DNA from: Paraburkholderia largidicola
GTDB taxonomy: Bacteria > Pseudomonadota > Gammaproteobacteria > Burkholderiales > Burkholderiaceae
NCBI RefSeq assembly: GCF_013426895.1
Contig: NZ_AP023175.1
Location: 1,798,001 to 1,862,000 of the forward strand
Direction of reading: 5' to 3'
DNA: 64,000 nt
Positions within the stretch are counted from its first letter, which is position 1. Each line of letters starts with the position of its first letter. Positions 17,680 through 26,946 of the stretch are shown one piece after another. Below the pieces are notes generated by a model, which was given only the letters and a program-made list of their open reading frames with translations, was not told the DNA's origin and did no database searches. Position numbers and translations under genes: made by a program.

Positions 17680-17837
17680 GGTGCTCGATGGAGAATGGTT
17701 CGCCGGGTGCCGTCGCGCCGGCACGCGGCGAACCTGACGTTATCGAAGCAGTATAGGCGTTGCGACCGGAATTTCGCGTCTTCGTCGTGGGTATGTTCCC
17801 TGCGTGCCGACAAGGATCAGTCTCGAGGAGGTGAGCA

Positions 17838-18239
17838 ATGAATCAGCAACAATCGTATGAAGGCGGGTGTGCATGCGGCGCCGTGCGATTTCGCGCGAAC
17901 GGGCCGCCGATGCGCGTCGGGATGTGTCACTGCATGACGTGCCGCCAGGTGCACGGATCGGCCTTCGGCTCGTACGCGATGTTCGACCGCAGCGCCGTCA
18001 CGCTGACGGGTAACACGCGCGAATGGCAAAGCTCGGAAAAAGGCCGGCGTCATTTCTGTCCGCTGTGCGGATCGGTGGCGTTCATGATGTACGTCGATCG
18101 CGAGGAAATCGCTTTGCCGATCGGCGCCTTCGACGACACGGGACTGTTCGAGCCCGCGTACGAACTCTGGTGCAAGCACAAGGAACCGTGGCTGCCGCGC
18201 GGCGTGCGTCCGGAGTACGACGAGGAGCGCGCGCACTAG
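17838..18239 (+). CDS. GFA-family (glutathione-dependent formaldehyde-activating enzyme-like) zinc protein
   Basis: 133 residues. The zinc ligands of the GFA/CENP-V fold are clear: CACGAVRF, CHCMTCRQVHGS and FCPLCGS. The family takes its name from the glutathione-formaldehyde enzyme of Paracoccus, but most members have unknown substrates, so only the fold is claimed. A near-perfect Shine-Dalgarno (AGGAGGTGA) precedes ATG 17838. It is divergent from the hybrid kinase and stands alone. Confidence 0.88.
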   Translation: MNQQQSYEGGCACGAVRFRANGPPMRVGMCHCMTCRQVHGSAFGSYAMFDRSAVTLTGNTREWQSSEKGRRHFCPLCGSVAFMMYVDREEIALPIGAFDDTGLFEPAYELWCKHKEPWLPRGVRPEYDEERAH

Positions 18240-18312
18240 CAGGTGCGGGACAACTGCAGACAGGCGTTGCGTGGACGGATCGATCCGCCCGCGCAGCGTC
18301 GCATCGGATGGT

Positions 18313-18462
18313 CTAGCTGTGCTTCTTCGGAATCTTTGCGCCTGACTTGCGCGCCTGATTCAACGCGATCGCGACAGACTGCTTTTGCGATTTGCCTGCC
18401 TTCTTCTCGACCTTGATGTTGTGCCCGATGGTTTCCTTCGATGTGCCTCGCTTGAGTGGCAT
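18313..18462 (-). CDS. Small basic DUF6496-like protein
   Basis: 49 residues, very lysine-rich: MPLKRGTSKETIGHNIKVEK, with KSQKQSVAIALNQARKSGAK downstream. Small proteins with the core SKETIGHNI...QAVAIALNQAR are widespread in proteobacteria, often called DUF6496; the function is unknown to me. ATG 18462 has a strong AAAGGAGAG 5 bases upstream, which decides the start over a longer frame. It is convergent with the GFA gene. Confidence 0.78.
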   Translation of the reverse strand: MPLKRGTSKETIGHNIKVEKKAGKSQKQSVAIALNQARKSGAKIPKKHS

Positions 18463-18846
18463 GTCGCTCTCCTTTTTCCGTTGCCAGGATGCGTGGCGTG
18501 GCGCCCGTAATGAATCGCCACGTCTCGTGTAGCCGAGCATGCACTGTTCCCGAGGCGTCGCGCGCCCGTTCCCTATGCGGCCAGACGTGCTGCGCGCCGT
18601 GCCCATGAAGGTTGGCCGAAAAGCGGTACGTCGCTTGCTGAAAGGAAGTCAGGAGCTAAAGGGACGTCGAGGACAGGAGCACCTCGTGAATACCGCTTCG
18701 ACAGCGGGCGTCGCAACAGCGGCAATTTTTGCCGCGTTGGCATGAAACCGTCACGCATTCGCGCGTATCAGTGCGCGGAAAAATGCGTCATTTCAACCGG
18801 TATGCCGGCGAAAGCGCCGAGTCCGGCATCCATAGCAGGGAGTTGC
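18463..18846. other. Intergenic stretch, no gene seen
   Basis: Between the small basic gene and the 94-residue gene. The short open frames on both strands lack Shine-Dalgarno sites and family likeness. It should contain the divergent promoters of the two flanking genes; no iteron-like or parS-like site is present. Confidence 0.5.
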
Positions 18847-19131
18847 ATGATGACAAGGCCACGGATGATTTTCCCGAAAGCGCGCAATGCTGTGGCCTCT
18901 AGACCCGAGTCGGCAGAGGACTATCAGATCTACGCCACCTACCGCCGCACGACGGAGGGTTCGTATATGGGCCAGTTGAAGGTCGTGCGCAAGACGGATG
19001 GCCGGTTGCTGTTTCCGTTTACCGGCGCGCCCGATATCGGTCCGTTCACCGACGGCGACCTGGCGCGCGAAGCCGCGCAACGTCATGGCGAAACCGTCGT
19101 GCAGTCGGATCTCGACAATCCTGAACCCTAG
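18847..19131 (+). CDS. Small conserved protein, DUF6723-like
   Basis: 94 residues: DYQIYATYRRTTEGSYMGQL, then KVVRKTDGRLLFPFTGAPDI, followed by an acidic helix. It resembles short Burkholderiaceae proteins I recall as DUF6723; function unknown. AGGGAG at 18837-18842 precedes paired ATG codons at 18847 and 18850, so the start is placed there and not at the longer in-frame ATG 18742. Its stop overlaps the stop of the opposite-strand GGDEF remnant (CTAG at 19128-19131). Confidence 0.65.
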   Translation: MMTRPRMIFPKARNAVASRPESAEDYQIYATYRRTTEGSYMGQLKVVRKTDGRLLFPFTGAPDIGPFTDGDLAREAAQRHGETVVQSDLDNPEP

Positions 19132-19676
19132 GCCGTCGCAGTCATTGCCGGCTGTAGATGACTGGCCGCTTCGAGGGTCGAGAAAAAGCAGAGGTTGTTC
19201 TTGCCCGTGTTCTTCGCGACATACATCGCACGGTCCGCCCGCAGAAGCAGTTGTTTCGCGTTGGCTGCGTCATTGGGAAACAGGCTGATGCCGATGCTGG
19301 GCGTGACGCTCACTACGCCGCTGCGTAGCGAGATCGGCCGGTTGACTGCCGTGAGCACGGCACGCGCCACGAGTTCGATCTGCTGCATACCGCCCACCTC
19401 TTCGAGAACGACGACGAACTCGTCGCCGCCAAGGCGCGCAACCGTATCGCTTTCGCGAACGCTTTTCCGGAATTCGCGGCGCGCACCGAGCGAGGCCGTG
19501 CGGAGTTCGTGCAATTGCGCGATGGGAAGCATGTTCCGCTGATATAGCGTGCGCGTGTACGCGTCGAGTCTGGTGAGCCCTGCCAGGCCGCAACTGGCGA
19601 GTGCAATCAGGACGGCGACGCTGGCGAACAGTAGGCTGGCAATCCGGAAGCGGTAGAGACGCGTGATGGTTTTCAT
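19128..19676 (-). pseudogene. Internally deleted diguanylate cyclase: sensor N-terminus fused to second half of GGDEF
   Basis: 182 codons, in frame throughout. Residues 1-35 are a membrane segment and 36-70 look like the start of a 4-helix-bundle sensor (YQRNMLPIAQLHELRTASLG). At about residue 70 the sequence jumps into the middle of a GGDEF domain (SVRESDTVARLGGDEFVVVL), keeping the GGDEF signature at 83-87 and the rest of the domain to the end. The first half of GGDEF, including the DxLTGLPNR metal and substrate region, and most of the sensor are absent. It cannot be a normal cyclase; a deletion of roughly 250-300 codons is inferred. Confidence 0.7.
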
Positions 19677-20044
19677 GCAATATCTAAAAGGCGAGGGCAA
19701 TACGGTGCGCGGCGGCGCGCAGTCCGCTCGCGGCTTGCGTCGGTACCGTCGAAAAGGACAGCGTGTCATTGCGTATGAAGCAAGGCGGCGAGAGAGCGCC
19801 GCGGTTCGTATTGCGATCGTGCCGCTTGTGAGGGCCTCGGCGAGTTGGCCCTTTCATTGCCCCGCGAACAGGCGCGGACGGCATCGAGCAAGCATCAGAT
19901 TGACGAAAAATCAGGTGGCGTTCCATGATTTTTGTCACTTCCGCGGACCCGCCGTGCAGTCCACGGGCAACCGCCTGCAACCGCTGCCTATAATCACGCG
20001 ACGATTCCCGCGCCACACGCGCGAGAGGACAACGGAGACACACG
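19677..20044. other. Intergenic stretch, no gene seen
   Basis: Divergent region between the GGDEF remnant and the SDR gene. Open frames here overlap others and show no family likeness. ACAACGGAGACACACG directly before 20045 provides the SDR ribosome site. No iteron-like site. Confidence 0.45.
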
Positions 20045-20785
20045 ATGAAGCGAAACAGCGCACTGGTGATCGGCGTCGGCGCCGAACTCGGACTGGGCGC
20101 GGCGCTGTGCAGGAAGATCGCCGCGAACGGGTATCACGTGTATGTCGCGGGGCGCACGCAGGCCAAACTCGACATCGTGACGAACGGGATTGCGAGCAGC
20201 GGCGGCTCGGCCGAATCGTTCGCGATGGACGGCACGTCCGAAGCGGACATCATGCGTCTGTACGACCGGGCAATGTCGCCGCCCGATGATATCGACGTGC
20301 CTTCGCTCGTCGTCTATAACGTCGGCAACAACCGCCACGTTCCGTTTTGCGACCTGACGGAAGCGCAGATGCAGGACTTTTTGCGCTCCGGGCCGGTCGG
20401 CGGTTTTCTGGTGGGGCGCGAAGCGGCGCGGCGTCTCGCGCCGCTCGGCCGTGGCACGGTGCTGTTCACGGGTGCATCGGCGAGCTTGCGCGGCAAGCCG
20501 GGCTTCGCGCATTTCGCCGCGGCAAAAGCCGGGCTGCGGATGGTCGCGCAAAGCATGGCGCGCGAGTTCGGGCCGCTCGGGCTGCATGTCGCGCATGTGG
20601 TGATCGACGGCGGCATCGACGGCGAGCGCTTGCATGTCTCCCGTCCGCAGGCTGCCGCCGAGCGCGGCGAAAACGGCTTGCTGAACGTCGATGCCATTGC
20701 CGAAGCGTACTGGCAGATTCATCTTCAGCATCCGTCTGCATGGACGCACGAAATCGATCTGCGTCCTTTCAAGGAGCCGTTCTGA
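20045..20785 (+). CDS. Short-chain dehydrogenase/reductase-family protein with Phe at the catalytic Tyr position
   Basis: 246 residues with the Rossmann fold. The cofactor motif is GVGAELGLG (residues about 10-18) and a conserved YNVGNN replaces the usual NNAG. The catalytic region is FTGASASLRGKPGFAHFAAAKAGLR: the serine and lysine are present but the expected tyrosine of YxxxK is phenylalanine. A subgroup of SDR proteins shows this change, so it may be a non-classical reductase or inactive. GGAG lies 8 bases before the ATG. It converges with the radical-SAM gene. Confidence 0.78.
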   Translation: MKRNSALVIGVGAELGLGAALCRKIAANGYHVYVAGRTQAKLDIVTNGIASSGGSAESFAMDGTSEADIMRLYDRAMSPPDDIDVPSLVVYNVGNNRHVPFCDLTEAQMQDFLRSGPVGGFLVGREAARRLAPLGRGTVLFTGASASLRGKPGFAHFAAAKAGLRMVAQSMAREFGPLGLHVAHVVIDGGIDGERLHVSRPQAAAERGENGLLNVDAIAEAYWQIHLQHPSAWTHEIDLRPFKEPF

Positions 20786-20827
20786 CCGCAGCGGCGAGGC
20801 GTGCCCGACGGGCGCGCCGCGTTGCGA

Positions 20828-22369
20828 TCAGCCCGTCCCCATGCGGGTCTGATCGACGAATTTTTCGGTTGCATCGTCGATCTTGCGGCCTTTTCGTCCC
20901 GCCGGGCCATGCACGTACAGTACCTTGACGTTGCTGTCTTCCGGCCGATGTGCGGGCGGCGGCGTCATCTCGTAGCGCACTTCGCGCGCGTGATCGCTCA
21001 ATTGCAGATTCGGATTGAACACCGAGTTGAAGCGCCACAGCATGCGCACGAAGTTCGTCTGTCCGCGCAACAGCAGCGAAGCGGCTTCGCCCGCCGCGCG
21101 ATACAGCGCGCCCCAGCCGAGATGCTTGCGGTTGAGCACCTGCTGCGTGCGTACCAGTTCCGCGTAGAACTCGGCTAGCGGCAGCTTCGTCGGCAGCACG
21201 GCGTGCTGGATGTCGTAGAGCCGATAGTCGAGGCTCGTCAGTCGCCGTTGTTCGCGCAACCATATTTCCGTGCCCGGATACGGCGTGGTCACGCTGATGT
21301 TCACGATCTCGGGAATTTCCAGACACCATTGCCGGATCGTTTCGAAGCGCTCGTGATCCCAGTCGGGATCGGCGATCAGATTGATCGCGACCGTGATGCC
21401 GAGCGAGCGCGCGAACGCGAGCGCCTCGAAGTTCTTGTCGACGTCGATGCGTTTGCGAAACGCCTTCAGTCCTTCGGCATCGACGGCTTCGAGTCCGATG
21501 AACATGTATTGCAGACCGAGCTTGCGCCAATACTCGAACACTTCCTTGTTGCGCAGGAGCACGTCGCCGCGCGTCTCGAGGTAATACTTCTTGCGGATGC
21601 CGCGCCGCTCCACTTCGCGTCCGATCGCCATGCCGTGATCGGCATGCACGAAGGCGACGTCGTCGACGATGAACACGCCCGGCTCGCGAATCGACGCCAG
21701 TTCGTCGGCGATGACTTCGGGGCTGCGCGAACGGTAACTGCGTCCATAGAAGGTCCACGCGCTGCAGAACGTGCAGTCCCAAGGGCAGCCCCGCGCAAAT
21801 TCGATCGACGCGCACGGGTCGAGCACACCGATGAAGTACTTGCGCCGATGCCGCAGCAGATCGCGTGCGGGTCGAATCTGGTCGAGGCTTTCGGTGAAGC
21901 CGGGCGGCGGCCCTTCACCCTCGCGCGTGACGACGCCCGGAACGCGCAACAGCTCGCCCTTGCGTGCGACGGCCGTGAGCAACTCGACGACCTTCGCTTC
22001 GCCCTCGCCTTTGAGCACGCAATCGATCGCGCCTTCCGCGTGTCTCAGCATGTCGCCGGCGGTGAACGATGCGCTATGTCCGCCGACGAATACGAAGCAG
22101 CCGGGTAAATGCGCCTTGATCGCCTTCGACAGATCGATGATTTCGGGGATATTGGCGAGATAGTTGGCGGAGAAACAGACCACGTCGGGCCGCCAGGTGC
22201 GCACGAGATTGTGCAGCGCGCGATGGGATTCGACTTGCAGGTCGATCAGGCGGATATCGTGGCCGGCTTCGCGTATCACGGCGGCGACCGTTTCGAGTCC
22301 GAGCGGCTCGAGGCGCAGATACACGCGGGTGTACATCAGGCCACTGGGGTGAACAGCGAGCACCTTCAT
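20828..22369 (-). CDS. hpnR: B12-binding radical SAM protein, probable hopanoid C-3 methylase
   Basis: 513 residues. The N-terminal cobalamin-binding fold (MKVLAVHPSGLMYTRVYLRL, then GHDIRLIDLQVES) is followed by a radical SAM core with the cluster motif CPWDCTFC (about residue 195) and a C-terminal domain. The N-terminus and length match what I recall of HpnR, which adds a methyl group at C-3 of bacterial hopanoids using cobalamin and SAM. AAGGAG lies 6 bases before ATG 22369. No other hopanoid gene is in the window, so the assignment rests on sequence likeness; another class-B radical SAM methylase is the alternative. Confidence 0.7.
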   Translation of the reverse strand: MKVLAVHPSGLMYTRVYLRLEPLGLETVAAVIREAGHDIRLIDLQVESHRALHNLVRTWRPDVVCFSANYLANIPEIIDLSKAIKAHLPGCFVFVGGHSASFTAGDMLRHAEGAIDCVLKGEGEAKVVELLTAVARKGELLRVPGVVTREGEGPPPGFTESLDQIRPARDLLRHRRKYFIGVLDPCASIEFARGCPWDCTFCSAWTFYGRSYRSRSPEVIADELASIREPGVFIVDDVAFVHADHGMAIGREVERRGIRKKYYLETRGDVLLRNKEVFEYWRKLGLQYMFIGLEAVDAEGLKAFRKRIDVDKNFEALAFARSLGITVAINLIADPDWDHERFETIRQWCLEIPEIVNISVTTPYPGTEIWLREQRRLTSLDYRLYDIQHAVLPTKLPLAEFYAELVRTQQVLNRKHLGWGALYRAAGEAASLLLRGQTNFVRMLWRFNSVFNPNLQLSDHAREVRYEMTPPPAHRPEDSNVKVLYVHGPAGRKGRKIDDATEKFVDQTRMGTG

Positions 22370-22557
22370 GAGATCTCCTTGCGGCGGAAAGGGCGCGCTT
22401 GCGTGTTGGGACGCTGCGTGCCGGGCTTTCGTGCTGGTATCCCTGGTACGGGTCGACTGCTGAGCCTGTGCGTCCTGCCGGACCTCACCGCAGTGGGCTC
22501 TACCCGATTCTACTTGTCATCGGGTGGGTGTGCTCGGTGGCGGGCGGGTCGGGGGAA

Positions 22558-22575
22558 GGTGAGGGTTTTCGGGAG
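22558..22575 (+). repeat. Iteron-like site
   Basis: GGTGAGGGTTTTCGGGAG, a full match to the origin iteron consensus, in the gap between the radical-SAM gene start (22369) and the cupin stop (22631). No hairpin accompanies it. Confidence 0.7.
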
Positions 22576-22630
22576 TCAAAAGATGACTGGCATGCGGCGG
22601 GCGCCGGCACGGCAGCCCTTCGCGTCAAGC

Positions 22631-23113
22631 TCAGTCCGGCTTCCCGTCATGGCTGCCGAGCGGTCGGGTCGGCCAGTCCACCCAGCGGTCCCGGCGGGTA
22701 AGTTCATGCGCTTCGTTGAGCGGATAACGAATACGGTTATCGTCGCGCGGACGCTCGCCGATCACCATCAGCCGGACTTCCTCCTTCGTGTTGTTGATGA
22801 AGGTATGGCAGATGCCCGTGCCTGCCGGAAACGCGACGGAATCGCCCTCAGCAATGGGATGAAGCGTGCCGTCGATCCATACGTCGGGCTTGCCTTCGAG
22901 CACGTACACGAACTCCTGTTCGGTACTTTCGGCATGTGGATAGGACGTCCTGCGGCCAGGCAGAAGCCTGATGTGGTGAATGCCGATACGCGAAATGCCG
23001 AGTGCGGCGGAAAGCGGCGCGTCCAGCGCCATGGGCTCGGTATCGCCGGCATAGCTATGCGCATCCGGCTCTTCGAGTTCAGTCCAGTGCTTGATGAAAT
23101 CCGGTCGGTTCAT
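22631..23113 (-). CDS. Cupin-domain protein
   Basis: 160 residues with one cupin_2 barrel: RIGIHHIRLLPGRRTSYPHAESTEQEFVYVLEG supplies the first motif, then GDSVAFPAGTGICHTFIN the second. It probably binds a metal through His and Glu of the first motif. No HTH is present, so it is an enzyme or binding protein of unknown substrate. The start at 23113 has AAAGGAGAG 6 bases upstream; the longer frame to 23224 has none. Confidence 0.82.
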   Translation of the reverse strand: MNRPDFIKHWTELEEPDAHSYAGDTEPMALDAPLSAALGISRIGIHHIRLLPGRRTSYPHAESTEQEFVYVLEGKPDVWIDGTLHPIAEGDSVAFPAGTGICHTFINNTKEEVRLMVIGERPRDDNRIRYPLNEAHELTRRDRWVDWPTRPLGSHDGKPD

Positions 23114-23325
23114 CAGGTTCTCTCCTTTGGATTGAATATCGATAATAGCGGGTGGCAGAAAGGACACAACGCGTTCGTCGGGCGTGGCGTCGTGCGTGCG
23201 GGTCAGGATGGTGAGATATCGCACCGCGATGTGGACTGAGAAACCACGGGACCGGGCTCGCGCTGCGCCGGATCAGCGCCTTATGCATCGCAGCACGATC
23301 GCAGGTAACGCCAGCGTTCCCGCCG

Positions 23326-24627
23326 TCACTGGGCAGGATGCCGCCAATCCTCCCACGCATCCCGCACCCGCAGCGCAATGCGCTTCCACGGCGGATCGGC
23401 GAACAGAATCAGCGCCCCGAGCGCGAGGCATCCGCAGACGAGAAACGTCCCGCGATACCCAAGACCCGCGACCAGCACACCCGACAACACCCCCGACAGA
23501 ATCGACCCAACCCGCGAAGCGTTGAAGAACAATGCCGTCGCCGCGCCGGGCGACCGCGGAATCAGATCTTGCATATACGTCATGCCCAGACACGAGGTCA
23601 CGGCCACGACGAATGCATTGAATGCCTGCATGGGGATCAGCACGTTGACCGTGCCCGCTGCCGCGACTGCGATGAAATACACCACATGCACGGCCGCGCA
23701 CGCCGCGAGCCAGTTCAGCTTGTTGAGCGTCGAGCCGCGCGCGCCGAGTGCGAGCATCATCGGAATTTCGAGGAATGCGCCGAGCCCGAGCATGATCGAC
23801 ACATCGAGCCGCGTGCCCTTCAGGCCATGCACGACGTAAAGCGGCAGCACGATCATCGTCGCGTTCGCGGCGAGGCCGATCAGCGTCAGCGCGACGACGG
23901 AACGCCAGATCTGCCGCTGCGTGCCGGGGGCATGAGGCGGCGAGGGCGGCGGCGGCTCGGCGGGTTCGGTGACGGTCGTCACTTCGAGCGACGAGGCCGG
24001 GTCGCCCGCATAGTGCGCCGGTGTGTTGTGCGGATCGCCAGCGGGCGATTCGCGCATGCGCCACACGATCGCGCCGCATGCCGCGAAGCACGCGGCCGCG
24101 AACAGAAAGAGCCCGTAAAAGCCCGCGCCCGCCAGCACCAGCGCGCCGACGGACGGCCCGAACACCCACGCCATCGACAGCACGGTGCGCAGCGTCGCGA
24201 GCGCGAACGAGCGCTCTGCTTCGTCGTGCACGGGCAGCGCCGCGCGACCGAACGAGAACACCAGCGACATCGCCGAGCCGCCTGCGCCGAGAAACGCCAC
24301 GCCGATCACGAGCAGCGCCAGATAGTTGCGCACGAAACAAAGCAGCAGAAAGCCGAGCGATGCAGCGATCAACGCAGCGAGCAACAGCGCGCGATGATGC
24401 CCATGCCTATCGGACCATTTGCCCGCCCACGCGCTTGCAACGACTCCGCTTGCCGCAATCAGCGTCATGAACAACCCGAGCTGCAACGGCGTCATGCCCG
24501 TCTGCTCGACGCCGAACAACGACAGATACGGTGCGGTGAACGACATCGCGATGCCCAGCATCAGCGTCGCGCCGGCAAGCGGCATGAAAGAATGAATGCG
24601 CGTGAGACTGGCGAAGCGGGAGTTCAT
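23326..24627 (-). CDS. MFS sugar efflux transporter (SET-like)
   Basis: 433 residues with about 12 membrane segments and a cytoplasmic Pro-rich loop (EPAEPPPPSPPHAPG) between helices 6 and 7. MNSRFASLTRIHSFMPLAGATLMLG and TAPYLSLFGVEQTGMTPLQLGLFMT match the SetA/SetB group that exports glycosides and sugar analogues. KWSDRHGHHRALLL is the loop 2-3 MFS signature. Inner membrane. No sugar gene is adjacent. The substrate is inferred only from the family. Confidence 0.8.
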   Translation of the reverse strand: MNSRFASLTRIHSFMPLAGATLMLGIAMSFTAPYLSLFGVEQTGMTPLQLGLFMTLIAASGVVASAWAGKWSDRHGHHRALLLAALIAASLGFLLLCFVRNYLALLVIGVAFLGAGGSAMSLVFSFGRAALPVHDEAERSFALATLRTVLSMAWVFGPSVGALVLAGAGFYGLFLFAAACFAACGAIVWRMRESPAGDPHNTPAHYAGDPASSLEVTTVTEPAEPPPPSPPHAPGTQRQIWRSVVALTLIGLAANATMIVLPLYVVHGLKGTRLDVSIMLGLGAFLEIPMMLALGARGSTLNKLNWLAACAAVHVVYFIAVAAAGTVNVLIPMQAFNAFVVAVTSCLGMTYMQDLIPRSPGAATALFFNASRVGSILSGVLSGVLVAGLGYRGTFLVCGCLALGALILFADPPWKRIALRVRDAWEDWRHPAQ

Positions 24628-24860
24628 CGAGGGCGCGTGTTCGAACTGTGGGATGCGGGCGCAAATGAGAAGTTGCGCACGGAAGAGGCATTGTCGAACG
24701 CAAAGCGCATCGCGCGCAACGCAGTTTCGTCATGTTGTGCAAAGAATGCGCGCCGCATTCGTGAAAACAGCAGAAGCCCGTTTGGCATCAAGGGCAAGCG
24801 AAGTGCAGCGACGTGAAGCGCTTAGACTGATCGGCTCGTTACGCTGACACGTTTTGACAG

Positions 24861-25391
24861 ATGACTGAACTCAAAGGCTCGATCGAATCCTACATATTGG
24901 CGAAGGACGCCAACCGTCCGCATCTGCTGATGGATGCATTCGCGCACGATGCGTCTTTGGCAATGACTGTGAAAACAACGGCCATCGCGTTTCCGCAAGA
25001 AACGCACGGGCGCGATGCGATCGCGTCCGTGCTGGTGAGCGACTTCGCGCTGAAATACGAGAACGTGTACACGTTTTGCATCGGCGCAATGCCGGCCGCC
25101 AAGCAAAACGAATTCTCGTGCGACTGGCTCGTCTGCATGACGGAAAAGGCGACGGGCGCGGCGCGCGTCGGTTATGGCCGTTACGACTGGACGGGCGATG
25201 CGGCATCGTCGCGAGTGACGCGCCTGCACGTCACGATCGAAGAGATGTCGACATTGCCCGCGGAATTCGCCGGGAGCCTGTTGCGTTGGGCGAGCCGCTT
25301 GCCGTACCCATGGTGTGCGCGCGACGCGCTGAAAAAAGACGCGCCGGACTTCGACGCTGTCCAGCGCGTCATCACGCAACTGACGCGCTAA
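24861..25391 (+). CDS. NTF2-like (SnoaL-type) protein
   Basis: 176 residues, nuclear transport factor 2 superfamily: SIESYILAKDANRPHLLMDAF, then ALKYENVYTFC and DWLVCMTEKATG. Cytoplasmic; the substrate cannot be told. Its stop overlaps by 4 bases the stop of the convergent LD-carboxypeptidase gene. It is divergent from the sugar efflux gene. Confidence 0.7.
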   Translation: MTELKGSIESYILAKDANRPHLLMDAFAHDASLAMTVKTTAIAFPQETHGRDAIASVLVSDFALKYENVYTFCIGAMPAAKQNEFSCDWLVCMTEKATGAARVGYGRYDWTGDAASSRVTRLHVTIEEMSTLPAEFAGSLLRWASRLPYPWCARDALKKDAPDFDAVQRVITQLTR

Positions 25392-26254
25392 CGCACCAGC
25401 TGATCGCCTTCGAGCGCTGCCGGCGCGCCATACGTCCACGCATGATTGCGTGAACCGTGGCCGATCGGGAAGCCGGCGTAAATCGGTACGCCGTACGGCT
25501 TCAACAGATCGACCATCATGTCGTGCAACGTGAAGTCCGCGTTTTCGGGCAGCGGACAGCGAATGAAATCGCCGAGCACGAATGCACGCGCACCATCGAA
25601 CACGCCCGCTTCGCGCAACTGCATGACACTGCGGTCGATCCGATAGGCGAGCTCGGTCACGTCTTCGAGCAGCACGATCGCGCCGTCGCAACTCGCCTGC
25701 CATTGCGTCCCGGCAAGACTTGCGAGCACGGTAATGTTGCCGCCCGCAAGATGCCCTTCGACACGACGCGCATCCGAACCGTACAACAGCTCCAGAGGCA
25801 CGGGCGCGGCGCGCTCGTCGCGCAGCTCGGCGAGCATGCTTGCGCGCGAGGCGTCGTCGAGTTTCGTTGCGAGTCCGTTCAACGTCGGACCGTGAATCAC
25901 GCGCACGTTCGGCATGCCATGCAGTGCACCGAATAGCGCCGTCGCATCGGAAAAACCGACCAGCGTCTTTGCGCACGGCACGGCATCGGGCAGCGCATGC
26001 AGCGTATAAATGCTGCCGTAGCCGCCGCGCGCCACCCAGACGATATCGACGGAAGGATCGGTCAACGCGCGATGCAGATCCGCAGCGCGGTCTTCATGCT
26101 TGCCCGCGTGATAGCGGTAGCGGTCTCGCACGTGCGCGCCGACCCGCACGCGCAGGCCCCAGCTTTCGAGCAATGCGATGCTTTGCTCGACATGCTGCAT
26201 GTCGGGCACGCCTGCAGGCGCGACGACGGCGACTGTCTTGCCCTCCAGCTTCAT
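25388..26254 (-). CDS. ldcA: Murein LD-carboxypeptidase (S66 family)
   Basis: 288 residues. LD-carboxypeptidases remove the terminal D-Ala from tetrapeptides during murein recycling in the cytoplasm. The nucleophile serine is in GFSDATALFGAL, and the C-terminal catalytic histidine in GFPIGHGSRNHAW; the N-terminal half begins VAVVAPAGVP and includes VARGGYGSIYTLHAL. Its start overlaps the ankyrin-gene stop by 4 bases (ATGA), so the two are translationally coupled with the ankyrin gene first. Confidence 0.9.
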   Translation of the reverse strand: MKLEGKTVAVVAPAGVPDMQHVEQSIALLESWGLRVRVGAHVRDRYRYHAGKHEDRAADLHRALTDPSVDIVWVARGGYGSIYTLHALPDAVPCAKTLVGFSDATALFGALHGMPNVRVIHGPTLNGLATKLDDASRASMLAELRDERAAPVPLELLYGSDARRVEGHLAGGNITVLASLAGTQWQASCDGAIVLLEDVTELAYRIDRSVMQLREAGVFDGARAFVLGDFIRCPLPENADFTLHDMMVDLLKPYGVPIYAGFPIGHGSRNHAWTYGAPAALEGDQLVR

Positions 26255-26778
26255 GCGCCCGCCTTTTTCGCGAGCAGCGCAGCCGTTTCCGGCGCGCCCA
26301 TGCGGCTTGCCGCGTCGGCGGCCGACACGCCGTTCGCGTCGCGCGCATCGGGATTCGCGCCATGCGCGAGCAGCAGCTCGACCATTTCCGTGCGATTGAA
26401 CATGGCGGCGATCATCAACGCCGTGCGTCCATCGGGCGACGCGCCTTCGACATCCGCGCCATGCGCGAGCAGCGTCTGCACGACATCCTTGAAGCCCTTG
26501 AAGGCTGCGCCCGCGAGAGGCGTCTGTCCGTTGTCGTTGCGCAGGTTCGGGTCCGCGCCGCGCTCGAGCAGCACGCGCACGGCGTCCGTATGGCCGTGAT
26601 AGGCGGCGAGCATCACGAGGCTGTCGCCTTTCTCGTTGCGCAGATTCGGCGGCGCGCCTTTTTCGATGACGGCGGCCAGCATGTTCGCTTCGCCGCGCCG
26701 GGCTGCGTCGAATATTTCGCGCGCCACTTCGACCAAGTCAGGATCGATGTCTTCTGGGCTGCGCTTGTCGTCTGTCAT
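26251..26778 (-). CDS. Ankyrin-repeat protein
   Basis: 175 residues with about four ankyrin repeats (for example GDSLVMLAAYHGHTDAVRVL, with GQTPLAGAAFKGFKDVVQTL and GRTALMIAAMFNRTEMVELL following). No signal peptide. Ankyrin repeats mediate protein contacts. It is transcribed ahead of, and overlaps, the LD-carboxypeptidase gene, which suggests that it partners or tunes that enzyme; this is inference. Confidence 0.9.
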   Translation of the reverse strand: MTDDKRSPEDIDPDLVEVAREIFDAARRGEANMLAAVIEKGAPPNLRNEKGDSLVMLAAYHGHTDAVRVLLERGADPNLRNDNGQTPLAGAAFKGFKDVVQTLLAHGADVEGASPDGRTALMIAAMFNRTEMVELLLAHGANPDARDANGVSAADAASRMGAPETAALLAKKAGA

Positions 26779-26946
26779 GAAGCTTCTCCACTGTCGAACG
26801 AACGTCGCCGTTTGCGCGGCGCATCGGGTACAGCAGAGGATACAGGCAATGCCTGTTTGATGTTGCCCTTGCCCGGGTCACGCGTTGCCTGGCAAAGAGA
26901 TGCGTTACGAAGGCGGGCAGAAGCGCGGGTCGCGCGTTTCGGTAAC

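Noticed and set aside
16198..17841. 547-codon rightward frame opposite the hybrid kinase
   Set aside because: Arg/His/Ala-rich antisense shadow of a well-supported kinase gene. The same reasoning excludes other long antisense frames, such as those opposite the penicillin acylase, the monooxygenase and the three-receiver kinase.
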